This document shows, one piece after another, positions 49,781 through 57,513 of a DNA stretch of 64,000 nt. The notes under the pieces were generated by a model that was given only the letters and a program-made list of their open reading frames with translations, did not search any database and had not been told where the DNA came from. The DNA comes from Streptomyces sp. CB01635 (GTDB lineage Bacteria; Actinomycetota; Actinomycetes; Streptomycetales; Streptomycetaceae), in NCBI RefSeq assembly GCF_002803065.1, contig NZ_NNBL01000033.1, positions 19,403 to 83,402 on the forward strand. Direction: 5' to 3'. How positions within the stretch are numbered: the stretch's first letter is position 1; the number at the start of each line of letters is the position of its first letter. A program made the position numbers and the translations under genes.

Positions 49781-51172
49781 TCAGGCGGGGCGGGCGTCCG
49801 CCGTGCGGGCCGCGGCCGCCTGCTCGCCGGGGGTGCTGTCCTCCTCGACGTGAGCCAGGTCGCGGTGCCTGGTCTCCTTCGCGACGCCCACGGCGATGAG
49901 CGTGAGGACGGCGGCGGCGATCACGTACAGGGCGATCGGGGTGGAGTTGCCGTAGTCCGCGAGGAGCGCCGTGGCGATGAGCGGCGCGGGTGCTCCGGCG
50001 GCGACCGAGGCGAACTGCGCGCCGATGGAAGCACCCGTGTAGCGCATCCGCGTCGCGAACATCTCGGAGAAGAAGGCCGCCTGCGGTGCGTACATCGCCC
50101 CGTGCAGTACGAGGCCCACGGTCACGGCGAGGATCAGGTTCCCGAAGCCGCCGGTGTCGATGAGCGAGAAGAACGGGAACATCCACAGGCCCACGCCCGC
50201 GGCCCCGAGCAGGTACACGGGCCTGCGCCCGACCCGGTCGGAGAGCGCGCCCCAGGCCGGGATGACGGCGAAGTGCACGGCGGACGCGATGAGTACGGCG
50301 TTCAGCGCGGTCTGCTTGGAGACGCCGGCCGACGTGGTGGCGTACACGAGGATGAAGGCGGTGATGACGTAGTAGCTGATGTTCTCGGCCATCCGCGCGC
50401 CGATGGCGACGAGGACGTCGCGCCAGTGGTGGCGCAGCACGGCGACGAGCGGCGTCTTCTCGCTCGCGCCGCCCTGCGCGGCCTTGCGTGCCTCGGCCCG
50501 GGCCAGCGCCTCCTTGAAGACAGGTGACTCATCGACAGAGAGACGTATCCACAGGCCGACCATGACGAGGACACCGGACAGCAGGAACGGGATGCGCCAG
50601 CCCCAGGAGGTGAAGGCGGAGTCGGAGATGAGTGCGGTCAGCAGGGAGAGCACGCCGGTGGCGAGGAGTTGTCCCGCGGGCGCTCCGGTCTGCGGCCAGG
50701 AGGCCCAGAAGCCGCGCCGCTTGGCGTCCCCGTGCTCGGAGACGAGGAGCACGGCGCCGCCCCACTCGCCGCCCAGCGCGAAGCCCTGGACCAGTCGCAG
50801 CACGGTGAGCAGTACCGGAGCGGCCACGCCGACCGTGTCGTACGTCGGCAGGAGGCCGATCGCGAACGTCGCCCCGCCCATCATGAGCAGGCTCAGGACC
50901 AGAAGTTTCTTACGGCCCAGCTTGTCGCCGAAGTGCCCGAAGACGAGCGCGCCGATCGGCCGCGCGGCGAACCCGACGGCGTAGGTCACGAACGAGAGGA
51001 GCGTGCCGACGAGCGGATCGGTGTTGGGGAAGAAGAGCTTGTTGAAGACCAGTGCGGCGGCGGAGCCGTAGAGGAAGAAGTCGTACCACTCGATCGTGGT
51101 GCCGATGAGGCTCGCGGCGACGATCCGCCGGAGGCTCGCGGGCGGTGGGGGAGCGGTTGCTGCGGAGGCCAT
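49781..51172 (-). CDS. MFS transporter, metabolite:H+ symporter (MHS/ShiA/ProP-like)
   Basis: The 463-residue protein has 12 helices and the MHS subfamily marks: ASLIGTTIEWYDFFLYG in TM1, FGHFGDKLGRKKLL (motif A), GGEWGGAVLLVSEHG in TM4, and PAWGALSDRVGRRPVYL in the second half. Members take up shikimate, dicarboxylates, proline/betaine or similar small solutes with protons. The substrate is uncertain. Since it is convergent with the 3-hydroxybutyrate dehydrogenase and regulator genes, a metabolic acid is plausible. Its upstream gap to 51887 is unusually long and repeat-rich. Confidence 0.9.
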   Translation of the reverse strand: MASAATAPPPPASLRRIVAASLIGTTIEWYDFFLYGSAAALVFNKLFFPNTDPLVGTLLSFVTYAVGFAARPIGALVFGHFGDKLGRKKLLVLSLLMMGGATFAIGLLPTYDTVGVAAPVLLTVLRLVQGFALGGEWGGAVLLVSEHGDAKRRGFWASWPQTGAPAGQLLATGVLSLLTALISDSAFTSWGWRIPFLLSGVLVMVGLWIRLSVDESPVFKEALARAEARKAAQGGASEKTPLVAVLRHHWRDVLVAIGARMAENISYYVITAFILVYATTSAGVSKQTALNAVLIASAVHFAVIPAWGALSDRVGRRPVYLLGAAGVGLWMFPFFSLIDTGGFGNLILAVTVGLVLHGAMYAPQAAFFSEMFATRMRYTGASIGAQFASVAAGAPAPLIATALLADYGNSTPIALYVIAAAVLTLIAVGVAKETRHRDLAHVEEDSTPGEQAAAARTADARPA

Positions 51173-51386
51173 GTGGACCACTTCCAGGCGTTGGGCGGGG
51201 ACGGGTACGTGTCGGCACAAGGTAGAAAGACGCAGGTCAACGGCACATGTGGTGGGGCACCATAGTTTTGGGCGGTGCTATGCGGGGAGCCACCATGAGG
51301 AGACGGTGAGCAGCGTCAAGTTCATCGCGCGTCGGCGTGTCGCGACAGCGTGAGGGCTGTGGGCCCCCGTAGTCACTGGGCCAGGT

Positions 51387-51588
51387 GGATCAGACTGACC
51401 GTCAGCGACCGGGGTCGGTGGATCGGGCCCGTCGTAAGGGAGCAGGCCGGCGGATCGGACCCGGCGTCAGGGAGCGGGGCGGGCGCGGATCAGACTCTTC
51501 GTCAGTGATCGGGTGCGGTCGGACCGGACTGGGCGTCAGGGACCTGGACGGGGCGGATCGGACCCGTCGTCAGCGAGATGAGTGGGTC
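51387..51588. repeat. Six imperfect ~34-bp tandem repeats in a 715-bp gene-free gap
   Basis: Copies begin at 51387, 51420, 51452, 51487, 51521 and 51555 (32-35 bp each) with the consensus start GGATCGGACYCGTCGTCAG followed by GGA and a G-rich tail. The gap 51173-51887 contains no convincing gene. The copies are not separated by unique spacers, so this is not CRISPR. The function is unknown. Confidence 0.7.
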
Positions 51589-51887
51589 GGGCTGGTGCGT
51601 TCGAGGGGCCGGGTGCGCGCAGTCGTGTCGGGGCCGATCGGGTTGTGCCATAAGCGGTCCGCAAGCCGGAAGCCAGGGAAACTCCGTGGCGAAATGCCTG
51701 GTCAGGATCTGTGACCCGCCCCCTGGTTGAGCCATTGGGGGCCGAGTGGGTGATAACCCGACTATCGGCCAGGCGGGCGGTTCGAGTGGTGCGTGTGCCA
51801 CCTGTGGCCGACGGTTATCACGTCGGGGCCGGGTAAGTCGAGCTGACAAAGCGTCAGTGGCCTGGCCGCGGCGGAAGGACTTCGACG

Positions 51888-52946
51888 ATGCGTTCTGCTC
51901 GCATGCTCCTCGCTACCGCGACGGCCACGGCTGCACTCGCCATGGCTGCTCCCGGTGCGTACGCAGTCGCCGCAGGCGACTGGGACAACGATGACTCTTC
52001 CTACAGCTCAGGGCACGACAAGGACAGCAACCGCGGCGACGATCACGGCTCGGGCAAGGGCGACCACGGCTCGGGCAAGGACGAGCACGGCTCGGGCAAG
52101 GGCGACCACGGCTCGGGCAAGGAGGAGCACGGCTCGGGCAAGGGTGGCTACGGCTCGGGCAAGAACGAGCGCGACGACTACGGCTCCGGCCACGGCAAGC
52201 CGCGTGGTGGCATCCACACCGGCGGTGGCGCCCTCTCCATGGTGAAGGGCGACGACTGGAGCAAGGACGAGAACAAGAAGGGCGACTCGGGCGACCACGG
52301 CTCGGGCAAGGACGAGCACGGCTCGGGCAAGGGTGGCTACGGCTCGGGCAAGGAGGAGCACGGCTCGGGCAAGGGTGGCTACGGCTCGGGCAAGGAGGAG
52401 CACGGCTCAGGCAAGGGTGGCTACGGCTCGGGCAAGAACGAGCGCGACGACTACGGCAAGCCGCGTGGTGGCATCCACACCGGTGGCGGTGCGCTGACCA
52501 CGGTGAAGGGCGACGACTGGAGCAAGGACGAGAACAAGAAGGGCGACTCGGGCGAGCACGGCTACCAGGGCGGCAAGGAGCGCGGCGACCAGGGCGGCAA
52601 GGAGCGTGGCGACGGCCGTGGCGGCAACTACGGCTCGGACCACGGCAAGCCGCGTGGTGGCATCCACACCGGCGGCGGCGCCCTCACCGCGCTGAACGAG
52701 GACGACTGGACCCAGGACAAGGAGAAGTACGACCCGGAGAACTACAAGAACGACGGCAACGGCGAGGGCAAGGACTCGTGGGGCTCCGGCTCCGGGCGCG
52801 AGAAGCCCAGCGGCGGTATGCACACCGGTGGTGGCGGGCTCGCCACGTCGCCGGGTGTCACGGCAGGCGGCATTGCGGTCCTCGCGGTCGCCGCGGCCGG
52901 CGCCTTCGCGCTGCGCCGTAAGAGCGCGTCCGACCGCGCGTCCTGA
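51888..52946 (+). CDS. Secreted, repeat-rich, membrane-anchored surface protein (probable sortase substrate)
   Basis: The 352-residue protein has a signal peptide (MRSARMLLATATATAALAMAAPGAYA), then hydrophilic HGSGK-type repeats (7-8 residues each, many copies). A motif KPRGGIHTGGGAL occurs three times (about residues 104, 191, 254), with a final KPSGGMHTGGGGL at about 306 just before a C-terminal membrane helix (VTAGGIAVLAVAAAGAFAL) and RRKS tail. That end looks like a class E/F-type sorting signal without LPXTG. A class F sortase gene follows at 53151. The Gly/His/Asp-rich repeats suggest a flexible wall-spanning rod or metal binding. Two long segments are near-identical duplicates. Confidence 0.78.
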   Translation: MRSARMLLATATATAALAMAAPGAYAVAAGDWDNDDSSYSSGHDKDSNRGDDHGSGKGDHGSGKDEHGSGKGDHGSGKEEHGSGKGGYGSGKNERDDYGSGHGKPRGGIHTGGGALSMVKGDDWSKDENKKGDSGDHGSGKDEHGSGKGGYGSGKEEHGSGKGGYGSGKEEHGSGKGGYGSGKNERDDYGKPRGGIHTGGGALTTVKGDDWSKDENKKGDSGEHGYQGGKERGDQGGKERGDGRGGNYGSDHGKPRGGIHTGGGALTALNEDDWTQDKEKYDPENYKNDGNGEGKDSWGSGSGREKPSGGMHTGGGGLATSPGVTAGGIAVLAVAAAGAFALRRKSASDRAS

Positions 52947-52965
52947 CCGGCGGTGCCTGTCATAG

Positions 52966-53019
52966 CAGCCGGGGCCGCCGCGTCAACACGTCGCGGCGGC
53001 CCGGCTGGCTTTCTTTTTT
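52966..53019 (+). terminator. Strong rho-independent terminator
   Basis: CAGCCGGGGCCGCCGCG (52966-) pairs with CGCGGCGGCCCGGCTG (to 53007), with one bulged G. It is followed by a run TTTCTTTTTT at 53010-53019. This is a classic intrinsic terminator, rare in this GC-rich window, and it separates the surface protein from the sortase gene. Confidence 0.85.
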
Positions 53020-53037
53020 GCCCAGTTCTCTCTTGAA

Positions 53038-53129
53038 GTTCCCGACTCTCTGCACGGTCCCGGACGGCTTGCGCTGTTGCCGGACTCTTTTGCTGTTTCC
53101 GATCTTCTTGCGCTGTTCCAGATCTGCTC
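53038..53129. repeat. Five imperfect 19-20-bp tandem repeats upstream of the sortase gene
   Basis: Units at 53038-53056, 53057-53075, 53076-53094, 53095-53114 and the partial 53115-53129 share the pattern GTTsCCGGACTCTTTTGCGCT with drift. They occupy most of the sortase leader region. Confidence 0.6.
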
Positions 53130-53150
53130 GTTCCAGTGAGGTGGTGCCAG

Positions 53151-53906
53151 ATGGCAGCCCGGTTGCCTTCCCCCGATCAGACCGAGTCCGCGCCGCCCGA
53201 GCGCCGCTCCCGCCGCGGCCCATGGATCGTGTGGTCCGTCGGAATCGTCGTTCTGCTGGTGAGCCTGTTCGGCGGTCAGGAGGAGACGTCCGACATCACC
53301 GATTCCTCCGGCGCCTCGCGTCCCGCGGTGGAGCTCGCGCCGTCCTCGGAGCCCGCTCTGCCCGATCCGCCTACTCTGCCCGCTCTGCCCGTTCCGCCCA
53401 CAGAGCCCGCGGCGCCCGCAGAGCCCGCGGCGCCGGCGCCCGTCGGAAAGCATCTGCCGCGGGCGAATCCCACGCGGCTGCTCATCCCGAAGATCGGCGT
53501 GGACGCCCCCTTCACCCGCCTCGCCATCGGCCCCACGGGCCAGCTCCAGCCCCCGCCCGCCGCCAACACGAACCTGGTCGGCTGGCAGGCCGACGGCGTG
53601 TCCCCGGGCGAGACCGGTACCGCGATCATCGCCGGGCATGTCGACACGAAGACGTCCGCCGCGGTGTTCGCCGGCCTCAGGGCTCTGAAGACGGGGGACA
53701 CCTTCACCGTCAAGAGGGACGACTCGAGCACGGCCTCCTTCGTGGTCGACAGCGTCGAGACGTTCGCGAAGAACGCCTTCCCCAACGAGCGCGTGTACGG
53801 GGACACGCCCCAGGCCCAGGTCCGGCTGATCACCTGCGCCGGGGCGTACGACCACGGCAAGAAGGACTACACCGACAACCTGGTGGTCTTCGCCCATCTT
53901 GTCTGA
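53151..53906 (+). CDS. Class F sortase
   Basis: The 251-residue protein has an N-terminal membrane helix (GPWIVWSVGIVVLLVSLFG), a Pro/Ala-rich stalk (about 55-105) and a sortase domain with catalytic His163 in IIAGHVDTK and Cys229 in LITCAGAYDHG. The C-terminal YTDNLVVFAHLV resembles class F ends, where Arg usually lies just before DN; here it is Thr, so the third catalytic residue must be elsewhere or absent. It should attach a surface protein to the wall; the repeat protein upstream is the obvious substrate. ATG 53151 follows GAGGTGG; GTG 53136 is an alternative. Confidence 0.86.
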   Translation: MAARLPSPDQTESAPPERRSRRGPWIVWSVGIVVLLVSLFGGQEETSDITDSSGASRPAVELAPSSEPALPDPPTLPALPVPPTEPAAPAEPAAPAPVGKHLPRANPTRLLIPKIGVDAPFTRLAIGPTGQLQPPPAANTNLVGWQADGVSPGETGTAIIAGHVDTKTSAAVFAGLRALKTGDTFTVKRDDSSTASFVVDSVETFAKNAFPNERVYGDTPQAQVRLITCAGAYDHGKKDYTDNLVVFAHLV

Positions 53907-53925
53907 GGCCGTTGGGAGTTGGTTG

Positions 53926-55611
53926 TCAGTCCCGGTCCAGGACTCCCATGAGAGCGTCCCTCAGTTCCTTCCCGGGATCCGCCGACGGCCCTTCGGACCG
54001 CCACGCGACGAACCCGTCAGGGCGGACGAGGACGGCACCGCCGGGGGCGACGCCATGGGCCTCGGCCCAGTCCACGTCGCCCACGGGGTTCAGCTCCGCG
54101 TCGGGCCCACTGCCGATGCGGTACGAGTCGAGCGGGACGGCCAGCCGTTGTGCCATGGCCGTCCCCGCGGTGTGCCACGCGCCGTCGCCGCCCCCGGAGC
54201 TCAGGAGCACCAGCGACCTCTCGTACAGGTCGAGGCTGGAGATCCGGGTGTCGGCGCGGTGCAGCCACATGTGGGGCGCGCGGCTCCCGGGTTCGCCCGT
54301 CAGCCGCATGCCCTCGGGTACGACCGGCGTCGCCGGGTCGACGCCGAGGACCGCGCCGCGCGGATAGCGGTAGCCCAGCGCCACATTGAGGATGCCGCCC
54401 TTCCTGCCGCCGGGGCCGCCAGGACCACCAGGGCCGCCGACGCCGCCGGCTTCCGGGCCAGGGGTGTATCCCGGGTGGCTGTGCTCGACCGATCGCGACG
54501 AGGCGCGGGCACTCGTCGCCTCCGCGACGGGCCGGCGCTCCAGGTCATAGGACTCCAGCAGACCGGGACCTGCCCAGCCGTCCAGCACGGCGGCCAGCTT
54601 CCAGGCGAGGTTGTGCGCGTCCTGGATACCGGTGTTGGACCCGAACGCCCCGGTGGGGGACATCTCGTGGGCCGAGTCGCCGGCGAGGAACACCCGCCCG
54701 TCCGAGTACCGCTCGGCGACCCGCTCGGCGGCGTGCCAGGCGGCCCTGCCGGTGATCTGCACGTCGAGGTCCGGGACTCCGGTGGCGCGCCTGATGTGTT
54801 CCGTGCACCGCTCGTCGGTGAACTCCTCGAGCGTCTCCCCGTTCTCGGGGTGCCAGGGAGCGTGGAACACCCAGTGCTCACGGTTGTCGACCGGCAGGAG
54901 CGCGCCGTCGGCCTCCGGGTTCGTGAGGTAGCACACGATGAAGCGCCGGTCGCCGACGAAGTCCGCGAGGCCGCGCGAGGTGAACGTGACGCTCACATTG
55001 TGGAACAGGTCGCCCGGGCCGCTCTGCCCGATGGCGAGCCGCTCGCGGATGGGGCTGCGCGGCCCGTCCGCCGCGACGAGGTACTTCGCCCGGACGGTCG
55101 TGTGCTCGCCCGTGTCGCGGCTCTTGAGCTGTGCGGTCACGCCCTCGGCGTCCTGCTCGAACGACATCAGTTCGGTGTGGAACCGCAGGTCCCCGCCCAG
55201 CTCCCGCGCGCTCTCCAGGAGTACGGGTTCGAGGTCGTTCTGGCTGCACAGGCACCATGCGCCGGGGCTGAAGCGGGCGAGCCCGCCACCGGGGTCGATC
55301 TCCTTGAACAGCCACTCGCCGGCGTCGCCCACCAGGGTCGGCGTCTGCAGGATGCCGTGGTTGTCGGCCAGGACCGACGCGGCGTCCTCGATGCGCTGCT
55401 GGACTCCGGCGACCCGGAACAGTTCCATGGTCCGCACGTTGTTGCCGCGCCCGCGTGGATGGATCGATGTGCCCGAGTGGCGCTCCACGAGCATGTGCGG
55501 GACGCCGAGACGCCCCAGGAACAGCGAGGTCGACAGGCCCACCAGGGAGCCGCCGACTATGAGTACCGGCACGTCCTGAGTGCCCTCCGGGGCCTCTTCC
55601 GATCGGTTCAT
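53926..55611 (-). CDS. FAD-dependent aromatic hydroxylase (WhiE-ORFVIII-like)
   Basis: The 561-residue flavoprotein monooxygenase belongs to the PheA/TfdB/PgaE group. It has FAD motifs VLIVGGSLVGLSTSLFLG (about 16-33), LVAADGPRSPIRE (DG motif), GRVFLAGDSAHEMSPTGAFG (GD motif), and a C-terminal thioredoxin-like domain. In S. coelicolor the divergently transcribed whiE ORFVIII encodes such a hydroxylase acting on the spore-pigment polyketide. Here it is divergent from the SchA/CurD gene in the same arrangement. A Gly/Pro-rich insert (GGVGGPGGPGGPGG, about 390-404) is odd and may be variable. Confidence 0.88.
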   Translation of the reverse strand: MNRSEEAPEGTQDVPVLIVGGSLVGLSTSLFLGRLGVPHMLVERHSGTSIHPRGRGNNVRTMELFRVAGVQQRIEDAASVLADNHGILQTPTLVGDAGEWLFKEIDPGGGLARFSPGAWCLCSQNDLEPVLLESARELGGDLRFHTELMSFEQDAEGVTAQLKSRDTGEHTTVRAKYLVAADGPRSPIRERLAIGQSGPGDLFHNVSVTFTSRGLADFVGDRRFIVCYLTNPEADGALLPVDNREHWVFHAPWHPENGETLEEFTDERCTEHIRRATGVPDLDVQITGRAAWHAAERVAERYSDGRVFLAGDSAHEMSPTGAFGSNTGIQDAHNLAWKLAAVLDGWAGPGLLESYDLERRPVAEATSARASSRSVEHSHPGYTPGPEAGGVGGPGGPGGPGGRKGGILNVALGYRYPRGAVLGVDPATPVVPEGMRLTGEPGSRAPHMWLHRADTRISSLDLYERSLVLLSSGGGDGAWHTAGTAMAQRLAVPLDSYRIGSGPDAELNPVGDVDWAEAHGVAPGGAVLVRPDGFVAWRSEGPSADPGKELRDALMGVLDRD

Positions 55612-55690
55612 TCTTGCCTCCAGCCGCAGCGGCGACCTGGGTCAGTGGTTGGGGTCACAGTCCATGCCTCCCCGTGTCGCTTCGCCCCCC

Positions 55691-55769
55691 GGAGCACCCG
55701 GACGGGTGCTCCCCTCACCCGTACGGCGCTTGGGGATCGCGCCCGCCGGGGGGCCGATCAACGATCGGC
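55691..55769. promoter_or_regulatory. Divergent whiE-type promoter region with inverted repeats
   Basis: The 230-bp gap between the hydroxylase and the SchA/CurD gene contains GGAGCACCC/GGGTGCTCC (55691-55712, 9-bp stem) and GCCGATC-AAC-GATCGGC (55753-55769, perfect 7-bp arms). Such a divergent region carries whiEP1 and whiEP2 in S. coelicolor. No clear -10/-35 pair was chosen. Confidence 0.5.
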
Positions 55770-55841
55770 TCATGCGACCCCGGCATTTCGGACGCGGTGG
55801 TCGTTCTTGAACTTCTGCCAAGAAGAGGAGAGGTGCGCCGT

Positions 55842-56966
55842 ATGACCCCGATCTCAGGACGCATATCGCAGTCGGCCTTCGACGGTTCCAGGCTGCGAGT
55901 GATCCTTCTGCTCGATCTGTACGAGGGAGCCCAGCAGCAGTTCCTGGACGCGTACGAGCACATGCGCAATCAGGTCGCGTCCGTGCCCGGTCACCTCAGT
56001 GACCAGCTCTGCCAGTCGATCGAGAACCCCTCGCAGTGGCTCATCACCAGCGAGTGGGAGAGCGCCCCGCCCTTCCTCGCGTGGGTGAACAGCGAGGAGC
56101 ACGTCGAGACCGTCCGGCCGATGCACAGCTGCGTCAAGGACACCAGGTCGATGCGCTACAGCATCCTCCGGGAGACCAACCCCGCCGAGCCGGTCACTCC
56201 GGCGCCGGCGGCGGCGAACGCGGTGGCGGCCCGGGTGGGCGACGGCGCGGCGCGCCACGCCCTCACCTTCACCGTCAAGCCGGGCTCCGAGTCGAAGGTC
56301 GCGGAGATCCTGGCCGGTTACCAGTCGCCCCAGGCCCAGGTCGACGACACCACGCGCCTGCGCCGCACCTCGCTCTTCATGCACGGCAACCGCGTCGTGC
56401 GGGCCGTGGAGGTCGAGGGCGACCTCCTCGCCGCGCTGCGCCACGTCGCCCGTCAGCCCGAGGTGCAGGCGGTCGAGGAAGCCATCAACCCCTATCTCGA
56501 ACAGCACCGGGACCTGGCCGACCCCGAGTCGGCGCGCGTGTTCTTCACCCGGGCCGCGCTCCCGGCCGTCCACCACGTCGTGTCGGACATTCCGGTACCG
56601 ACCGACCTGCGGCGTCACGCCCTGTACTACCCGGCCAAGAAGGGCCGCGGGATGGACCTGGCCCGGCTGCTCGCCGAGCAGGACGCGGCCGCGGCGGACG
56701 CCCCGGGCAACCCGGTGTACGGCAGCACCGTCTTCCAGCGCGACGACATCGTGGTGCGTCTCATCGACATCACGGGTGAGCTCGACGCCGACCCCGTCGC
56801 CTCCCTCGGCCTCAGCGGCGCGAAGAAGTGCGAGGAGCTCGAGAAGCTCCTCGACGGCGCGGCCATCGGCGTCGAGGGCTCCCTGCAGACGGAGCGCAAC
56901 ATCAACCGGCTTCTGTCGCACGCCGACATGATGCCCATCACCGACCGCAGCTCGGCGGGTTCCTGA
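55842..56966 (+). CDS. SchA/CurD-like spore-pigment biosynthesis protein (WhiE-ORFI-like)
   Basis: The 374-residue protein has an N-terminal antibiotic-biosynthesis-monooxygenase/ABM-like domain (RVILLLDLYEGAQQQFLDAYEHMRNQ, SEWESAPPFLAWVNSEEH) and a C-terminal SchA/CurD-like part (HALTFTVKPGSESKVAEILAGY, VFFTRAALPAV, HALYYPAKKGRG). SchA and CurD are the equivalent first genes of the S. halstedii and S. cyaneus spore-pigment clusters; their step is not known precisely. GAGGAGAGG (55825-55833) supports ATG 55842. It is the first gene of the polyketide operon. Confidence 0.88.
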   Translation: MTPISGRISQSAFDGSRLRVILLLDLYEGAQQQFLDAYEHMRNQVASVPGHLSDQLCQSIENPSQWLITSEWESAPPFLAWVNSEEHVETVRPMHSCVKDTRSMRYSILRETNPAEPVTPAPAAANAVAARVGDGAARHALTFTVKPGSESKVAEILAGYQSPQAQVDDTTRLRRTSLFMHGNRVVRAVEVEGDLLAALRHVARQPEVQAVEEAINPYLEQHRDLADPESARVFFTRAALPAVHHVVSDIPVPTDLRRHALYYPAKKGRGMDLARLLAEQDAAAADAPGNPVYGSTVFQRDDIVVRLIDITGELDADPVASLGLSGAKKCEELEKLLDGAAIGVEGSLQTERNINRLLSHADMMPITDRSSAGS

Positions 56967-57033
56967 CGGACAACCGCGGGGTGTCCGTGGGCAAGGGCCC
57001 CGGACGCCACCGCCGCACCCGGAGGTATCAACC

Positions 57034-57513
57034 ATGATCAAGAATCCACGCATCGTGGACCTGAGCGATACGGAGCCCAACCGCCGGCGAGGAGGTGATC
57101 TGCGGGCCATGCTCACGCCCGCGACGGTCGGCTCCACCAGTGGCTTCATGGGCCTGGCTCTCGTCCAGCCCGGCGAGCGCATCGGCGAGCACTACCACCC
57201 GTACTCGGAGGAGTTCGTCTTCGTCGTCAACGGCGCCCTCGAGGTGGACCTGGACGGCGAGACGTATGAACTCCGCCCGGATCAGGGCCTGTTGATCCCG
57301 ATCAACGTGCGCCATCGCTTCCGCAACGTCGGCGACGTTGAGGCCCGGATGGTCTTCCACCTCGGCCCGCTCGCCCCGCGCCCCAGCCTCGGCCACGTCG
57401 ACACGGAGGAGACCGAGGGCGCCGAAGCCGGACCCGGGTTCATCACCGGTGGCCCGGACCTCACGGCGCCAGGACACGGACGGCCGTCCGAGCGTAGTGG
57501 GGCCATAACGTGA
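57034..57513 (+). CDS. Cupin-domain protein (WhiE-ORFII-like)
   Basis: The 159-residue protein has a single cupin barrel: ERIGEHYHPYSEEFVFVVNG (motif 1 with HxH and Glu) and GLLIPINVRHRFRNVGD (motif 2 with His), all metal ligands kept. In spore-pigment clusters this gene (CurC/SchB/WhiE-II) precedes the ketosynthase; a role as cyclase or stabilising protein is proposed in the literature but not settled. GGAGGTATC precedes ATG 57034. Its stop overlaps the GTG of the KS-alpha gene. Confidence 0.87.
   Translation: MIKNPRIVDLSDTEPNRRRGGDLRAMLTPATVGSTSGFMGLALVQPGERIGEHYHPYSEEFVFVVNGALEVDLDGETYELRPDQGLLIPINVRHRFRNVGDVEARMVFHLGPLAPRPSLGHVDTEETEGAEAGPGFITGGPDLTAPGHGRPSERSGAIT

Noticed and set aside
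51387..51588. Possible CRISPR array
   Set aside because: Repeats are imperfect and adjoin directly without unique spacers, and no cas genes are present.
52020..52450. CRISPR-like or intergenic DNA repeats (HGSGK coding units)
   Set aside because: They are in-frame codons of a secreted protein with signal peptide and C-terminal anchor; the period is 21-24 bp.
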